The notes under the pieces: generated by a model
Databases searched by the model: none
Seen by the model: the letters and a program-made list of their open reading frames with translations, nothing else
Told to the model about the DNA's origin: nothing
Shown here: piece after piece, positions 18,420 to 26,144 of the stretch
Layout of the letters: each line of letters starts with the position of its first letter
Numbering within the stretch: the stretch's first letter is position 1
DNA from: Thermincola carboxydiphila
GTDB lineage: Bacteria; Bacillota; Thermincolia; Thermincolales; UBA2595
Length of the DNA: 64,000 nucleotides
Assembly: GCA_016841045.1 (NCBI GenBank)
Contig: JAENZX010000003.1
Location: 21,182 to 85,181, forward strand
Reading direction: 5' to 3'
Made by a program: the position numbers and the translations under genes

Positions 18420-19595
18420 CTAGTACACTCCGTACTTCCTTGTAGTTTCTACCAAGGCGGCAAGATTTTCGGCCTTAACATCCATCTGCATGACGCCGCC
18501 TGTATCCATGATAAAACCTCCGTCCCGGGCATATTTATCGATAAGCCGTTTACAATATTCACTTACTTCCTCAGGTTTTCCATGAGACATCATTGTGTTA
18601 GGAACATTACCGCTCAGGCAGAATCTGCCCCCCAGGATTTCATAAGCCTTTTCCATATCTGTTGTATCCACATGAAAAACAATGCTTTTGTCAGGTAATT
18701 CAGCAATTTTCTCTAAGTATGGCGTCCAGTTTCCTTCGGCATAAAAGAGTACTCTTTTGCCATGCTTCCATAGATCCTCGATTACTGCTTTGAGGCTGGG
18801 CCAGTAAAAATTATCCCATTGTTGAGGATTTAGAAATGGGTAACTCCCACGGTGGAGAGGGAAGAACGCGGGAAACACGGTGTCTCCTGCTGCTGTAGCC
18901 ATGGCAAAATAAGCATTATGGGGGATAAGCACTTCTATTGCTGTTTTCACCTTGTCCGGTTGTTTGCGCATATCTTTCATGACTCCGGTCAAGCCGCGCA
19001 GGGTATCACCCAAGGTATCGAAGGGGGCTTTTCCTATTCCGGTTATCCCTGTTACAAGACCATATTTTTCAGCCCATGAAACTCCAGCTTGATGCATTGC
19101 ACCGTTTTGCATCATAAAACCTATCGCGCCTTTGATTAAAGCCACATTTGCCCGGTAAGAACCGGGTTCGGCAAACTCTTCGTGAATCCGCGGCAAGAAG
19201 TGGTTAAGAACCCACTTGGTCGGGTCAACTATAAATTCGTCATAATCATCGGCTTTCATGTATTCGCCTTCAACGTATTGAAATTGTCGGTTTTCTTCCA
19301 ACTGTCGGCCTGAAAAGCGATAATAAACTGCCCCAACGGCATCGTGCATAGTGGCCCACCACAGGCTGGGGGGGGCTAAGAGAGCGTCAATGTCATAGTC
19401 GTCCAGGAACTTGTCCACTGATCCCATATTTTTATGCTGCTCATAATAGATTTCTTGATGAGTTAGACCGGCATACTTAGCTACAAATTCACTTGGGTTA
19501 AGACGAATTGGGACTTTGTCAGGTTTACCCACGTCCATTGCTATGGTATATCGTTTTAGTTTTTCCTCGTAAAGACCATTCTTTGCATCTGGCAT
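18420..19595 (-). CDS. UroD-family methyltransferase (substrate:corrinoid, MT-I candidate)
   Basis: 391 residues from the ATG following GACAGGAGGT. The fold is that of uroporphyrinogen decarboxylase/MtaA: KPDKVPIRL near the start, a TIM barrel, and a C-terminal GRFCLSGNVPN and DTGGVM region. There are no haem genes nearby. Instead it leads an operon with corrinoid protein and methyl-THF methyltransferase, so it is probably the first methyltransferase, taking a methyl group from an unknown O- or N-methyl compound, as proposed for MtvB-like proteins of acetogens. It lacks the long MttB sequence, so a glycine betaine/TMA enzyme is unlikely. Confidence 0.78.
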   Translation of the reverse strand: MPDAKNGLYEEKLKRYTIAMDVGKPDKVPIRLNPSEFVAKYAGLTHQEIYYEQHKNMGSVDKFLDDYDIDALLAPPSLWWATMHDAVGAVYYRFSGRQLEENRQFQYVEGEYMKADDYDEFIVDPTKWVLNHFLPRIHEEFAEPGSYRANVALIKGAIGFMMQNGAMHQAGVSWAEKYGLVTGITGIGKAPFDTLGDTLRGLTGVMKDMRKQPDKVKTAIEVLIPHNAYFAMATAAGDTVFPAFFPLHRGSYPFLNPQQWDNFYWPSLKAVIEDLWKHGKRVLFYAEGNWTPYLEKIAELPDKSIVFHVDTTDMEKAYEILGGRFCLSGNVPNTMMSHGKPEEVSEYCKRLIDKYARDGGFIMDTGGVMQMDVKAENLAALVETTRKYGVY

Positions 19596-19821
19596 CACTT
19601 TACCTCCTGTCTTAAACTCCATTAAGGCTTACGCCATGGTTAGAGATATTATTTCCCTATTGCTGTTTTGCATGCGTTCATTCACTTATGAGTTAATAAA
19701 GGAATTATCTGCCAATACATTGGCTGCTGTTTTTACTTTCCTGATCCAGGAGAAAAGTAAGTTTTAAGAATACCTGACAAAATCCACGAGAATAATAATA
19801 AAAAAAGTAGGTGGTGTTTAC

Positions 19822-21192
19822 ATGGCAGGTATAATTGAAAAATTATTTGGCAGTGAAAAGATTCAAAGAAAACCCGAAGCCCCTGAAAGGAAAATGCATT
19901 GTCATCAGTGTGAATATACTCCTTCGGGAGGGTGTACCCAGGCTGGTGTTTGTGGGAAAAGTCCTGATATTGCAAGTTTACAGGATACCATTATATTCGG
20001 ACTGAAGGGTATAGCGGCATATGCTGTACATGCCAGAGAACTTGGGTATGAAGATTCTGAAGTGAACGCAATAACTCACGAAGCATTATTCTTGACATTA
20101 ACTAACTCAAATTTCAATTTACAGGAACATATAAATATGTGTTTAAAAGTGGGTTCCGGAACTATTAAAGTTTTAGACTTGCTCGATAAGGCCCATACTA
20201 CAGAACTTGGGATTCCCAGCCCGGTTAAGGTTACCAATAATAAAGTGGAAGGACACTGTATTCTGGTTTCCGGGCATGATTTACTTGCCTTAAAAGAATT
20301 GCTTAAACAAACTGAAGGAAAGGGTATTAATATATATACCCACTCAGAAATGCTGCCCGCCCATGGTTATCCCGAACTTAAAAAGCACAAGCATCTTAAG
20401 GGCAATGTTGGCAAAGCATGGTATGATCAAAGAGAAGTCTTTGAAAATTTCCCAGGTGCAATTTTGGCTACAACAAACTGCGTTATGCCAATAAAGAACA
20501 AAACCTATGGAGATAGAATGTTCACTTATCTCGTTGCTGGTGTAGAAGGAGCTCATAAAATTGAGGACAGAGATTTCTCGCCTGTAATCGAAAAAGCCTT
20601 GTCATTGCCAACTGCTAATATTGATTCAAATGAAACGTTAATTACGGGATATCATCATCAGAGTGTTCTGCCGATGGCACCGCTAATTATAGATGCAGTA
20701 AAAGCAAGAAAAATCAGACGATTTTTTGTTGTAGCCGGGTGTGATGCACCTACCAAGGGTAGAGACTACTTTAGGGAGTTTGCTACATCTATACCAAAGG
20801 ATTGTATCCTAATAACTACTTCATGCGGTAAATTCAGATTTAATGATGTGGATTATGGGAACATCGAAGGTACTGATATTCCAAGGTATATTGATTTAGG
20901 TCAGTGTAATAATTCCGGTTCAGCAACCAAAATCGCTTTAGCTTTGGCAGAAGCCTTTAACTGTAGTGTTAATGACCTGCCTTTAAGCATAGTGCTGTCA
21001 TGGTTTGAGCAGAAAGCAGTAGCTATTTTACTGGGCCTTTTCAGCCTAAATGTACAAAATATAACTATAGGTCCCAAAGCTCCTGAATTTTTGTCTCCAG
21101 GGGTGGTTGAAGTTTTACAGAAGACATTTGGGTTGAAACTGATTAGTGGGGATGCAAAAGCTGATTTGGCCAGAATGCTTGGAGAAAAGTAA
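19822..21192 (+). CDS. hcp: Hybrid cluster protein (short form)
   Basis: 456 residues. The N-terminus has the cysteine motif CHQCEYTPSGGCTQAGVC for the iron-sulfur cluster. Downstream Cys, His and Glu residues that bind the hybrid Fe-S-O cluster lie in segments such as TTNCVMP, AGCDAPTKGRDYF, TTSCGKFRFN and LGQCNNSGS. Common Hcp proteins have about 530-550 residues; this is close to the shorter class III form, which lacks a helical domain. Hcp proteins act on NO or hydroxylamine. The cupin and thioredoxin reductase genes that follow in the same direction could supply electrons or accessory functions. Confidence 0.88.
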   Translation: MAGIIEKLFGSEKIQRKPEAPERKMHCHQCEYTPSGGCTQAGVCGKSPDIASLQDTIIFGLKGIAAYAVHARELGYEDSEVNAITHEALFLTLTNSNFNLQEHINMCLKVGSGTIKVLDLLDKAHTTELGIPSPVKVTNNKVEGHCILVSGHDLLALKELLKQTEGKGINIYTHSEMLPAHGYPELKKHKHLKGNVGKAWYDQREVFENFPGAILATTNCVMPIKNKTYGDRMFTYLVAGVEGAHKIEDRDFSPVIEKALSLPTANIDSNETLITGYHHQSVLPMAPLIIDAVKARKIRRFFVVAGCDAPTKGRDYFREFATSIPKDCILITTSCGKFRFNDVDYGNIEGTDIPRYIDLGQCNNSGSATKIALALAEAFNCSVNDLPLSIVLSWFEQKAVAILLGLFSLNVQNITIGPKAPEFLSPGVVEVLQKTFGLKLISGDAKADLARMLGEK

Positions 21193-21213
21193 GCTTAATG
21201 GAGGATAACAATT

Positions 21214-21534
21214 ATGGAGTCACTTTTATCAAAAGCCATGAATCTTGGTAATATGGTAGAATACCAGGACGGGTCAATAATAAGCAGGGAAATATTGAGG
21301 AAGGAAACTGGCACTATAACTCTTTTTGCCTTTGATGCCGGACAAGGTCTGAGTGAGCATACTGCACCCTTTGATGCAGTGGTGCAAATTTTGGATGGTG
21401 AGGCTGAGATTTATATTTCTGGTGAACCGATAACGGCTCTTTCAGGGCAAATGGTCATTATGCCGGCCAATAAACCACACTCCCTGAAAGCTAATAAAAA
21501 ATTTAAAATGCTTCTTACTATGATTAAGTCATAA
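21214..21534 (+). CDS. Single-domain cupin protein
   Basis: 106 residues, one cupin barrel. Motif 1 is LSEHTAPFDAVVQILDGEAE and motif 2 MVIMPANKPHSLKA, with His and Glu residues placed to bind a metal. Such small cupins are often found beside hcp in anaerobes, but the role is not established. AATGGAGGATAAC lies before the ATG, 21 bases after hcp. Confidence 0.82.
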   Translation: MESLLSKAMNLGNMVEYQDGSIISREILRKETGTITLFAFDAGQGLSEHTAPFDAVVQILDGEAEIYISGEPITALSGQMVIMPANKPHSLKANKKFKMLLTMIKS

Positions 21535-21564
21535 TGCAAATATACATTTAGGAAAGGACGTAGT

Positions 21565-22845
21565 ATGAGTCGGATTTTAAATATTAATGCTGATGAGTTT
21601 CAGAGTGAGGTATTGAATAGTGAAAGACCGGTGATGGTAGATTTTTATTCGGATGAATGCCCTCCTTGTGAGGTGCTGGCACCTATTTTCGAAAGTATGG
21701 CAGAAAAATACGGGGAACGTGTTAAGTTTATCAGGATAATGAGACAAGCAAACAGGGATTTAGCTGAACAATTAGGAATTGGCAGCAGCCCTACGGTGAT
21801 ATTCTTTAAAAACGGTAAAGAGATAGGGACAAGATTAACAGGTTTTTTAAGTAAGCCTCAGGTCAGAAAAGCAATTGATGAAATACTTGGTGATGTTATC
21901 CCGCAGATAGAAACAGCACGAGAAGAATATGATGTTATTATCTTAGGCGCCGGGGCAGCCGGTCTTTCGGCGTCTATTTACACTGCCAGGGCAAGATTAA
22001 ACACGATTGTGATTGATGAAAATGTACCTGGTGGACAAGCGGCATCCACTTACCATGTCGCAAATTATCCAGGGACCCCTGGAGTAGTCAGGGGTCAAGA
22101 GATAATCGATAATATGAAAAAACAGGCTGATAGTTTTGGAGCGAAGATAGAATATATGAAAGAAATATTTGAAGTTGATTTATCCAATAAGATAAAAAAG
22201 GTTCAAACTGAGGATAAAGATTACAATGCCAGAACACTTATAATTGCAACCGGAGCAAAACCTAGGGCGCTGCCCGCAGAAGGTGCGGATGAATTTAAAG
22301 GAAGAGGAGTACACTACTGTGCTACCTGTGATGGTGCAATGTATCAGGATAGGAAGGTAGTAGTAGTTGGTGGTGGTAATTCTGCCGTAGAAGAAGCTAT
22401 TTTTTTAACTAAATTTGCTTCAGAAGTGACCATTATACACCAATTTGACCATTTTCAAGCGTCGCAAATAGCTCAGGAAGAGGCACTTAAGAACAGCAAA
22501 ATAAAGGTTATCTGGGATTCTGAAGTTAGGAAAGTTAACGGGGAAGGTCATTCACTCAGAAGTATTATGATAGAAAATTTGAAGACTAAGGAAACTTCAG
22601 AAATTAAAACAGACGGGGTATTTGTGTATATAGGTACGGAACCGGCTTCCCGTTTGTTTAAAGGACAGGTTAATCTAGATGAGTCAGGTTATATCATCTC
22701 CGGGGAAAGTACCAAAACTAATATTGAAGGAGTTTTTGTCGCAGGTGATATCAGGACAAAACCTATCAGACAAGTTGTAACAGCAGCGGCTGATGGTGCT
22801 ATTGCGGGGATTATGGCAGAGCGATATTTGGTAGAGTCATGGTAG
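21565..22845 (+). CDS. Thioredoxin-thioredoxin reductase fusion
   Basis: 426 residues: an N-terminal thioredoxin domain (1-107) with active site CPPC instead of CGPC and a cis-proline SSPT, then a full FAD/NAD(P)H thioredoxin reductase (about 118-426). The reductase has GAGAAGLSAS (FAD), the redox pair CATC, GGGNSAVEEA (pyridine nucleotide) and a C-terminal GVFVAGDI motif. It can pass electrons from NAD(P)H to its own thioredoxin domain. With hcp and a cupin it makes a redox-defence unit; the thioredoxin part is at the N-terminus, unlike the C-terminal fusion of Mycobacterium leprae. Confidence 0.9.
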   Translation: MSRILNINADEFQSEVLNSERPVMVDFYSDECPPCEVLAPIFESMAEKYGERVKFIRIMRQANRDLAEQLGIGSSPTVIFFKNGKEIGTRLTGFLSKPQVRKAIDEILGDVIPQIETAREEYDVIILGAGAAGLSASIYTARARLNTIVIDENVPGGQAASTYHVANYPGTPGVVRGQEIIDNMKKQADSFGAKIEYMKEIFEVDLSNKIKKVQTEDKDYNARTLIIATGAKPRALPAEGADEFKGRGVHYCATCDGAMYQDRKVVVVGGGNSAVEEAIFLTKFASEVTIIHQFDHFQASQIAQEEALKNSKIKVIWDSEVRKVNGEGHSLRSIMIENLKTKETSEIKTDGVFVYIGTEPASRLFKGQVNLDESGYIISGESTKTNIEGVFVAGDIRTKPIRQVVTAAADGAIAGIMAERYLVESW

Positions 22846-22997
22846 ATTATGTAGAATTTTAAGAATTACTTAATAAATTTTGAGTATCTAAAGTGGTAAA
22901 ATTATATATATATAAACATAAATTGGAAGAGAGTGGTAACAACTGGGGCTAAAAAACAACCAATCAGGGGCCTTTTGTTTCCATTTAAGTTATTTGT

Positions 22998-23027
22998 TTG
23001 GAATTAACGCGGCTAATAACATATAAT
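22998..23027 (+). promoter_or_regulatory. Sigma-A type promoter for the HD-GYP gene
   Basis: -35 TTGGAA (22998-23003), 18-bp spacer, -10 TATAAT (23022-23027). Transcription from about 23034 would give a ~196-nt leader. The stretch 22846-22997 shows no gene. Confidence 0.6.
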
Positions 23028-23033
23028 AAAACT

Positions 23034-23205
23034 CATAAAAAAACTCATATAAACAAATAAAAGTAAATAAAAACAAATAAAAAGGTAGAAGTCCTGTGGC
23101 AAGCATTGGGGAATGAAAGCCTTAATGAGGCCTGCTAATTCACTGTAACCAATCTTCAGATAAGGAAAAGTTACAGTAAAAGATTGGCGTGCCTTTTTTA
23201 GTTGT
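23034..23205 (+). ncRNA. Structured leader RNA upstream of the HD-GYP gene
   Basis: An A-rich beginning (23040-23093) is followed by small hairpins at 23104-23115 (CATT/AATG) and 23119-23131 (GCCT/AGGC). Then two long helices overlap: 23142-23149 pairs with 23170-23177 (ACTGTAAC/GTTACAGT), and 23149-23156 pairs with 23180-23187 (CCAATCTT/AAGATTGG); a T-tract follows at 23194-23199. The arms are interleaved, so they form either a pseudoknot or two exclusive states, one of them a terminator. This suits a riboswitch. I could not match a known class; the c-di-GMP-I consensus is not present. Confidence 0.55.
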
Positions 23206-23229
23206 TTTCATTAATGGGGGGCTGAAATC

Positions 23230-24891
23230 TTGGGAGATAATTTAGATTTTGAAGTATTACGTGACTTCATTAAATTCCTCTATAGAAATCAGGACAGAGA
23301 AATTATACTATTAGAACTTTTGAACATATTTGACAAAAAATTTGGTTGTTCCGCCGCGGGCGCCTATTTGTATGAAAATGGCTCATTTTTATTAAAAGCG
23401 AAAATTCGCGGGCATAATCCTTCTGATATTAAAATATTTCTTAATGATGTTTTGGATTCTCATATTGCTATGAAATATAAGGATGAGTATTGTAGACCGA
23501 TTTTGATGGAAAATAACTCCTACTTTATCTCTTTAGGATGTAGTGAAAAAGTTTATGGAGTTATAATTTATAATAGTGTTGATAATTTATCACATACTGC
23601 AGACCTGATTAGTCTTCTTGCAATTCAGACTGTGATTGCATTAAAGGAAAACGAGCATTATAAACAAACAAAGGTAATTGAACAATTGGTGGAAGATTTT
23701 GCTTCAAGCCTGGACGTGATTATTTACTTTCCCCGGTTCATACAACATCTAAAACAGATTATTAATTTTGAGGGATTAAATATAACTATTCCAGACCCTT
23801 TATGCCGAGACAAACTGCTGGTTTATGGAAACAATGTTAATGACCCGCTAGAAACTACTTCAAGTTCTTATCAAGGAAATGCTCCGGCTTGGGTTATAAG
23901 TACTGGGAAACCTATGTTAGAAGAAGATGTAAAAACTACTAAGATGTTTCTGGGAAATGTGTTTTCACCTGAATCTGGAATACGTTGTATCCTTTGTGTT
24001 CCTCTAATAAGTAAAGGTAAAGTTATTGGTTCGTTAAACATTGGCAGCAGGATTCCTGATTATTATAAGGAAAGGCATATCAATCTGCTAACAGAAGTAG
24101 CTGCAAAGATAGGGCCCAATGTGGAAAACGCTTTAATTTATCAGAGTATGAATAACAACTTGGAACAGGCTTTATATCAACTGGATCAAAATTTCTATGC
24201 AACATTAAATGCTTTTACATATTTGCTGGACCGTCGTGATAATGTAACGAAAGGCCATTCTCTCAGGGTAATAAAGTATTCGGTTACTATTGCCGAGCGG
24301 ATGGGAATAGAAGGAGCCGAACTTGAACAACTGCGTTTGGGTGCTCTTCTTCATGATATCGGAAAGATTGGGATTCCAGACTCGATACTTTTTAAGACTA
24401 ATAAATTAACTGATGAAGAATGGAAGGTAATGAAGACACACCCTGCGTTAGGGGCAGAGATGCTTTCCAAAATAAAGTTTTTATCCTCGGCTGTTCCAGT
24501 AGTATTGCATCATCATGAACGGTTTGATGGCACCGGATATCCTCATCAACTAACCGGTGAAGAAATACCGCTTGCAGCAAGGATTTTCTCTATTGCCGAT
24601 GCATTTGATGCTATTACCAGTAAGCGTCCATACAAAGATATCCAGTCATTAGACAACGCACTTTCTGAACTAAAGAAATGTACAGGAACTCAATTCTGTC
24701 CCACATGTATAGATGCATTTTTAAGTATCACTAAAAGTGACTTGGTTAAGCTTTATAAAGAATGTAAAAATAAGCTTACCTTTAAAAATCCCTTTCTCAT
24801 CGGCCAGGAATTTGAAAAACAGAAGAATTTAGATACCAAGCTACTTGGTGTTCCAACTGCAAATTCTTTACCGGTTTTGTTAAGCAGCTAG
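23230..24891 (+). CDS. GAF-GAF-HD-GYP signalling protein (probable c-di-GMP phosphodiesterase)
   Basis: 553 residues: two GAF-like sensor regions (about 10-150 and 155-305), then an HD-GYP domain (about 325-500). The HD motif is HDIGKIGIPD; the HHERFDGTGYP motif and IADAFDAITSKRPYK are complete, so the domain should be active on cyclic di-GMP. No membrane segment is seen, so it is cytoplasmic. It starts at TTG behind ATGGGGGG, downstream of a structured leader. Confidence 0.88.
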   Translation: MGDNLDFEVLRDFIKFLYRNQDREIILLELLNIFDKKFGCSAAGAYLYENGSFLLKAKIRGHNPSDIKIFLNDVLDSHIAMKYKDEYCRPILMENNSYFISLGCSEKVYGVIIYNSVDNLSHTADLISLLAIQTVIALKENEHYKQTKVIEQLVEDFASSLDVIIYFPRFIQHLKQIINFEGLNITIPDPLCRDKLLVYGNNVNDPLETTSSSYQGNAPAWVISTGKPMLEEDVKTTKMFLGNVFSPESGIRCILCVPLISKGKVIGSLNIGSRIPDYYKERHINLLTEVAAKIGPNVENALIYQSMNNNLEQALYQLDQNFYATLNAFTYLLDRRDNVTKGHSLRVIKYSVTIAERMGIEGAELEQLRLGALLHDIGKIGIPDSILFKTNKLTDEEWKVMKTHPALGAEMLSKIKFLSSAVPVVLHHHERFDGTGYPHQLTGEEIPLAARIFSIADAFDAITSKRPYKDIQSLDNALSELKKCTGTQFCPTCIDAFLSITKSDLVKLYKECKNKLTFKNPFLIGQEFEKQKNLDTKLLGVPTANSLPVLLSS

Positions 24892-24960
24892 TTCTTAAAC
24901 TAGTTTGTTGATTCAGTATACAATCAAAGTTGCAATTCCAACTGAACGGTGGATGGTAAT

Positions 24961-25464
24961 GTGAATAGTCTTAATAAAAATCAGCTTCTAAGTCACAAAT
25001 TGAAAATATATGAGGCGTATACATTGACCCGGTTTTTAAACAAAATGTTCGAAGACCAAGTCGGAGCATTCGCTAAAAGTATTGATTTAACTATTCCACA
25101 GGCCCATTTAATGACAATGATATATTTTCATGAAGGGCTATTGGTATCAGAAATAGCTAGAATCGGAGCTTGGCATATTTCAACAGTTATGAGCATCTTG
25201 AGCCGTTTAGCCAAAAAAGGACTAATAAAGTATGAGCCTGTGGAAAAAGGAAAAGGTTCCTATGTTTTTTTGACAAACACAGGAAAACGAATCATTGAAG
25301 ATAGGTGGGATATAGAAAGGAAGTTTATGAATATTTTACCTCCCCAAAAACTTGTTAACAATCTGAAGCAGATCTATGCTGTTTTAGAGAGATATTATGA
25401 CCGATCACTAATGGACCAAATAAAAGAGCATATCTTTTGTGCTAATAGGTTCATAAAGTATTAA
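24961..25464 (+). CDS. MarR-family regulator, Hpr/ScoC-like
   Basis: About 167 residues from GTG 24961, which is preceded by GGTGG with good spacing; an in-frame GTG 12 bases earlier has none. The winged helix-turn-helix LLVSEIARIGAWHISTVMSI closely follows the pattern of Bacillus Hpr/ScoC. In Bacillus, that protein represses protease and sporulation genes. The target here is unknown. It lies between a GAF/HD-GYP gene and an MpsC-like gene. Confidence 0.8.
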   Translation: MNSLNKNQLLSHKLKIYEAYTLTRFLNKMFEDQVGAFAKSIDLTIPQAHLMTMIYFHEGLLVSEIARIGAWHISTVMSILSRLAKKGLIKYEPVEKGKGSYVFLTNTGKRIIEDRWDIERKFMNILPPQKLVNNLKQIYAVLERYYDRSLMDQIKEHIFCANRFIKY

Positions 25465-25544
25465 ATAATATTTAGCCTTTGACTATTAACAAGAACTTTC
25501 TAATGTTTGCAGCAATTACATAATTCAGGAGGTAGAGATAAAAG

Positions 25545-25913
25545 ATGTCAATTAAGTTATGTAAAGACTTTAGTTTACCTGAATTAAACAAAGGAGTTAT
25601 TTTGGAAACTCTTCCTGGAGTTATTGCCGGCTTTATGAAAAAGAAATACGGCAGAGGTCCGGAAAACCAAAAAATATATTTCAATGATAATGATGTAATT
25701 GTGTATATCTATGGGTTTTTAAATAAGCAGGTATTTTGGGATGATACAGATGTTTCAGAAACTGTACGGAAATATTACTATAGACTTATGAAAAAAGATA
25801 TTGATGGCATAAGACAGCTTTTCATTAAAACATATAATATTCATATCCAAAGGGTGTTTTGTGATTTTGACATAGCAGCTAATGAAGGGGTTTTTATCTT
25901 TAAATCCTCGTAA
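25545..25913 (+). CDS. DUF2294/MpsC-like protein
   Basis: 122 residues behind a CAGGAGGTAG site. The pattern KYGRGPENQKIYFNDNDVIV followed by a C-terminal region ending HIQRVFCDFDIAANEGVFIF resembles the DUF2294 (MpsC) family. Family members are small soluble proteins of uncertain function, some linked to membrane potential. Similarity is partial, so the call is tentative. Confidence 0.55.
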   Translation: MSIKLCKDFSLPELNKGVILETLPGVIAGFMKKKYGRGPENQKIYFNDNDVIVYIYGFLNKQVFWDDTDVSETVRKYYYRLMKKDIDGIRQLFIKTYNIHIQRVFCDFDIAANEGVFIFKSS

Positions 25914-25946
25914 ACTTACCTTAAAACATTTACCTCCATACAAAAA

Positions 25947-25976
25947 TTGTTCAACCTTTAACTTCTAAAATTTAAT
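25947..25976 (+). promoter_or_regulatory. Candidate promoter of the chemoreceptor leader
   Basis: -35 TTGTTC (25947-25952), 18-bp spacer, -10 TTTAAT (25971-25976). A 7-bp inverted repeat (25972-25978 with 25985-25991) overlaps the -10 and could be an operator. Confidence 0.45.
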
Positions 25977-25982
25977 AGTAGG

Positions 25983-26083
25983 TGCTATTAAGGAATCAAA
26001 GCCTAAGATAGACTTACTTATCAGGTAGTGCTTGGGTCACCAGAATGTGATTAGGCATGGCTGTGTTAAGTATGTCTTTTTTT
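25983..26083 (+). ncRNA. Structured leader RNA with terminator upstream of chemoreceptor
   Basis: GCCTAA (26001-26006) pairs with TTAGGC (26051-26056). AGACTTACTTA (26010-26020) pairs with TAAGTATGTCT (26067-26077, one mismatch) and is followed by a T-run, forming a terminator. A small hairpin lies at 26037-26050. The helices interleave, so the first pair competes or forms a pseudoknot with the terminator arrangement. The same topology occurs in the leader at 23142-23199, and both have GGAAT-N-AAAGCCT-N-A. Class unknown. Confidence 0.5.
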
Positions 26084-26144
26084 ATTATATTTGGGAGGTG
26101 GTATACCAAGAAATAATAAAACATTAAATAGGGGAGAGGATTAG

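Noticed and set aside
23034..23205. Cyclic di-GMP-I (GEMM) riboswitch
   Set aside because: It has GGCAA, a hairpin and AAAGCC in a similar order, but lacks the GACGCAAAGC core and the GNRA loop, so it cannot be called from sequence.
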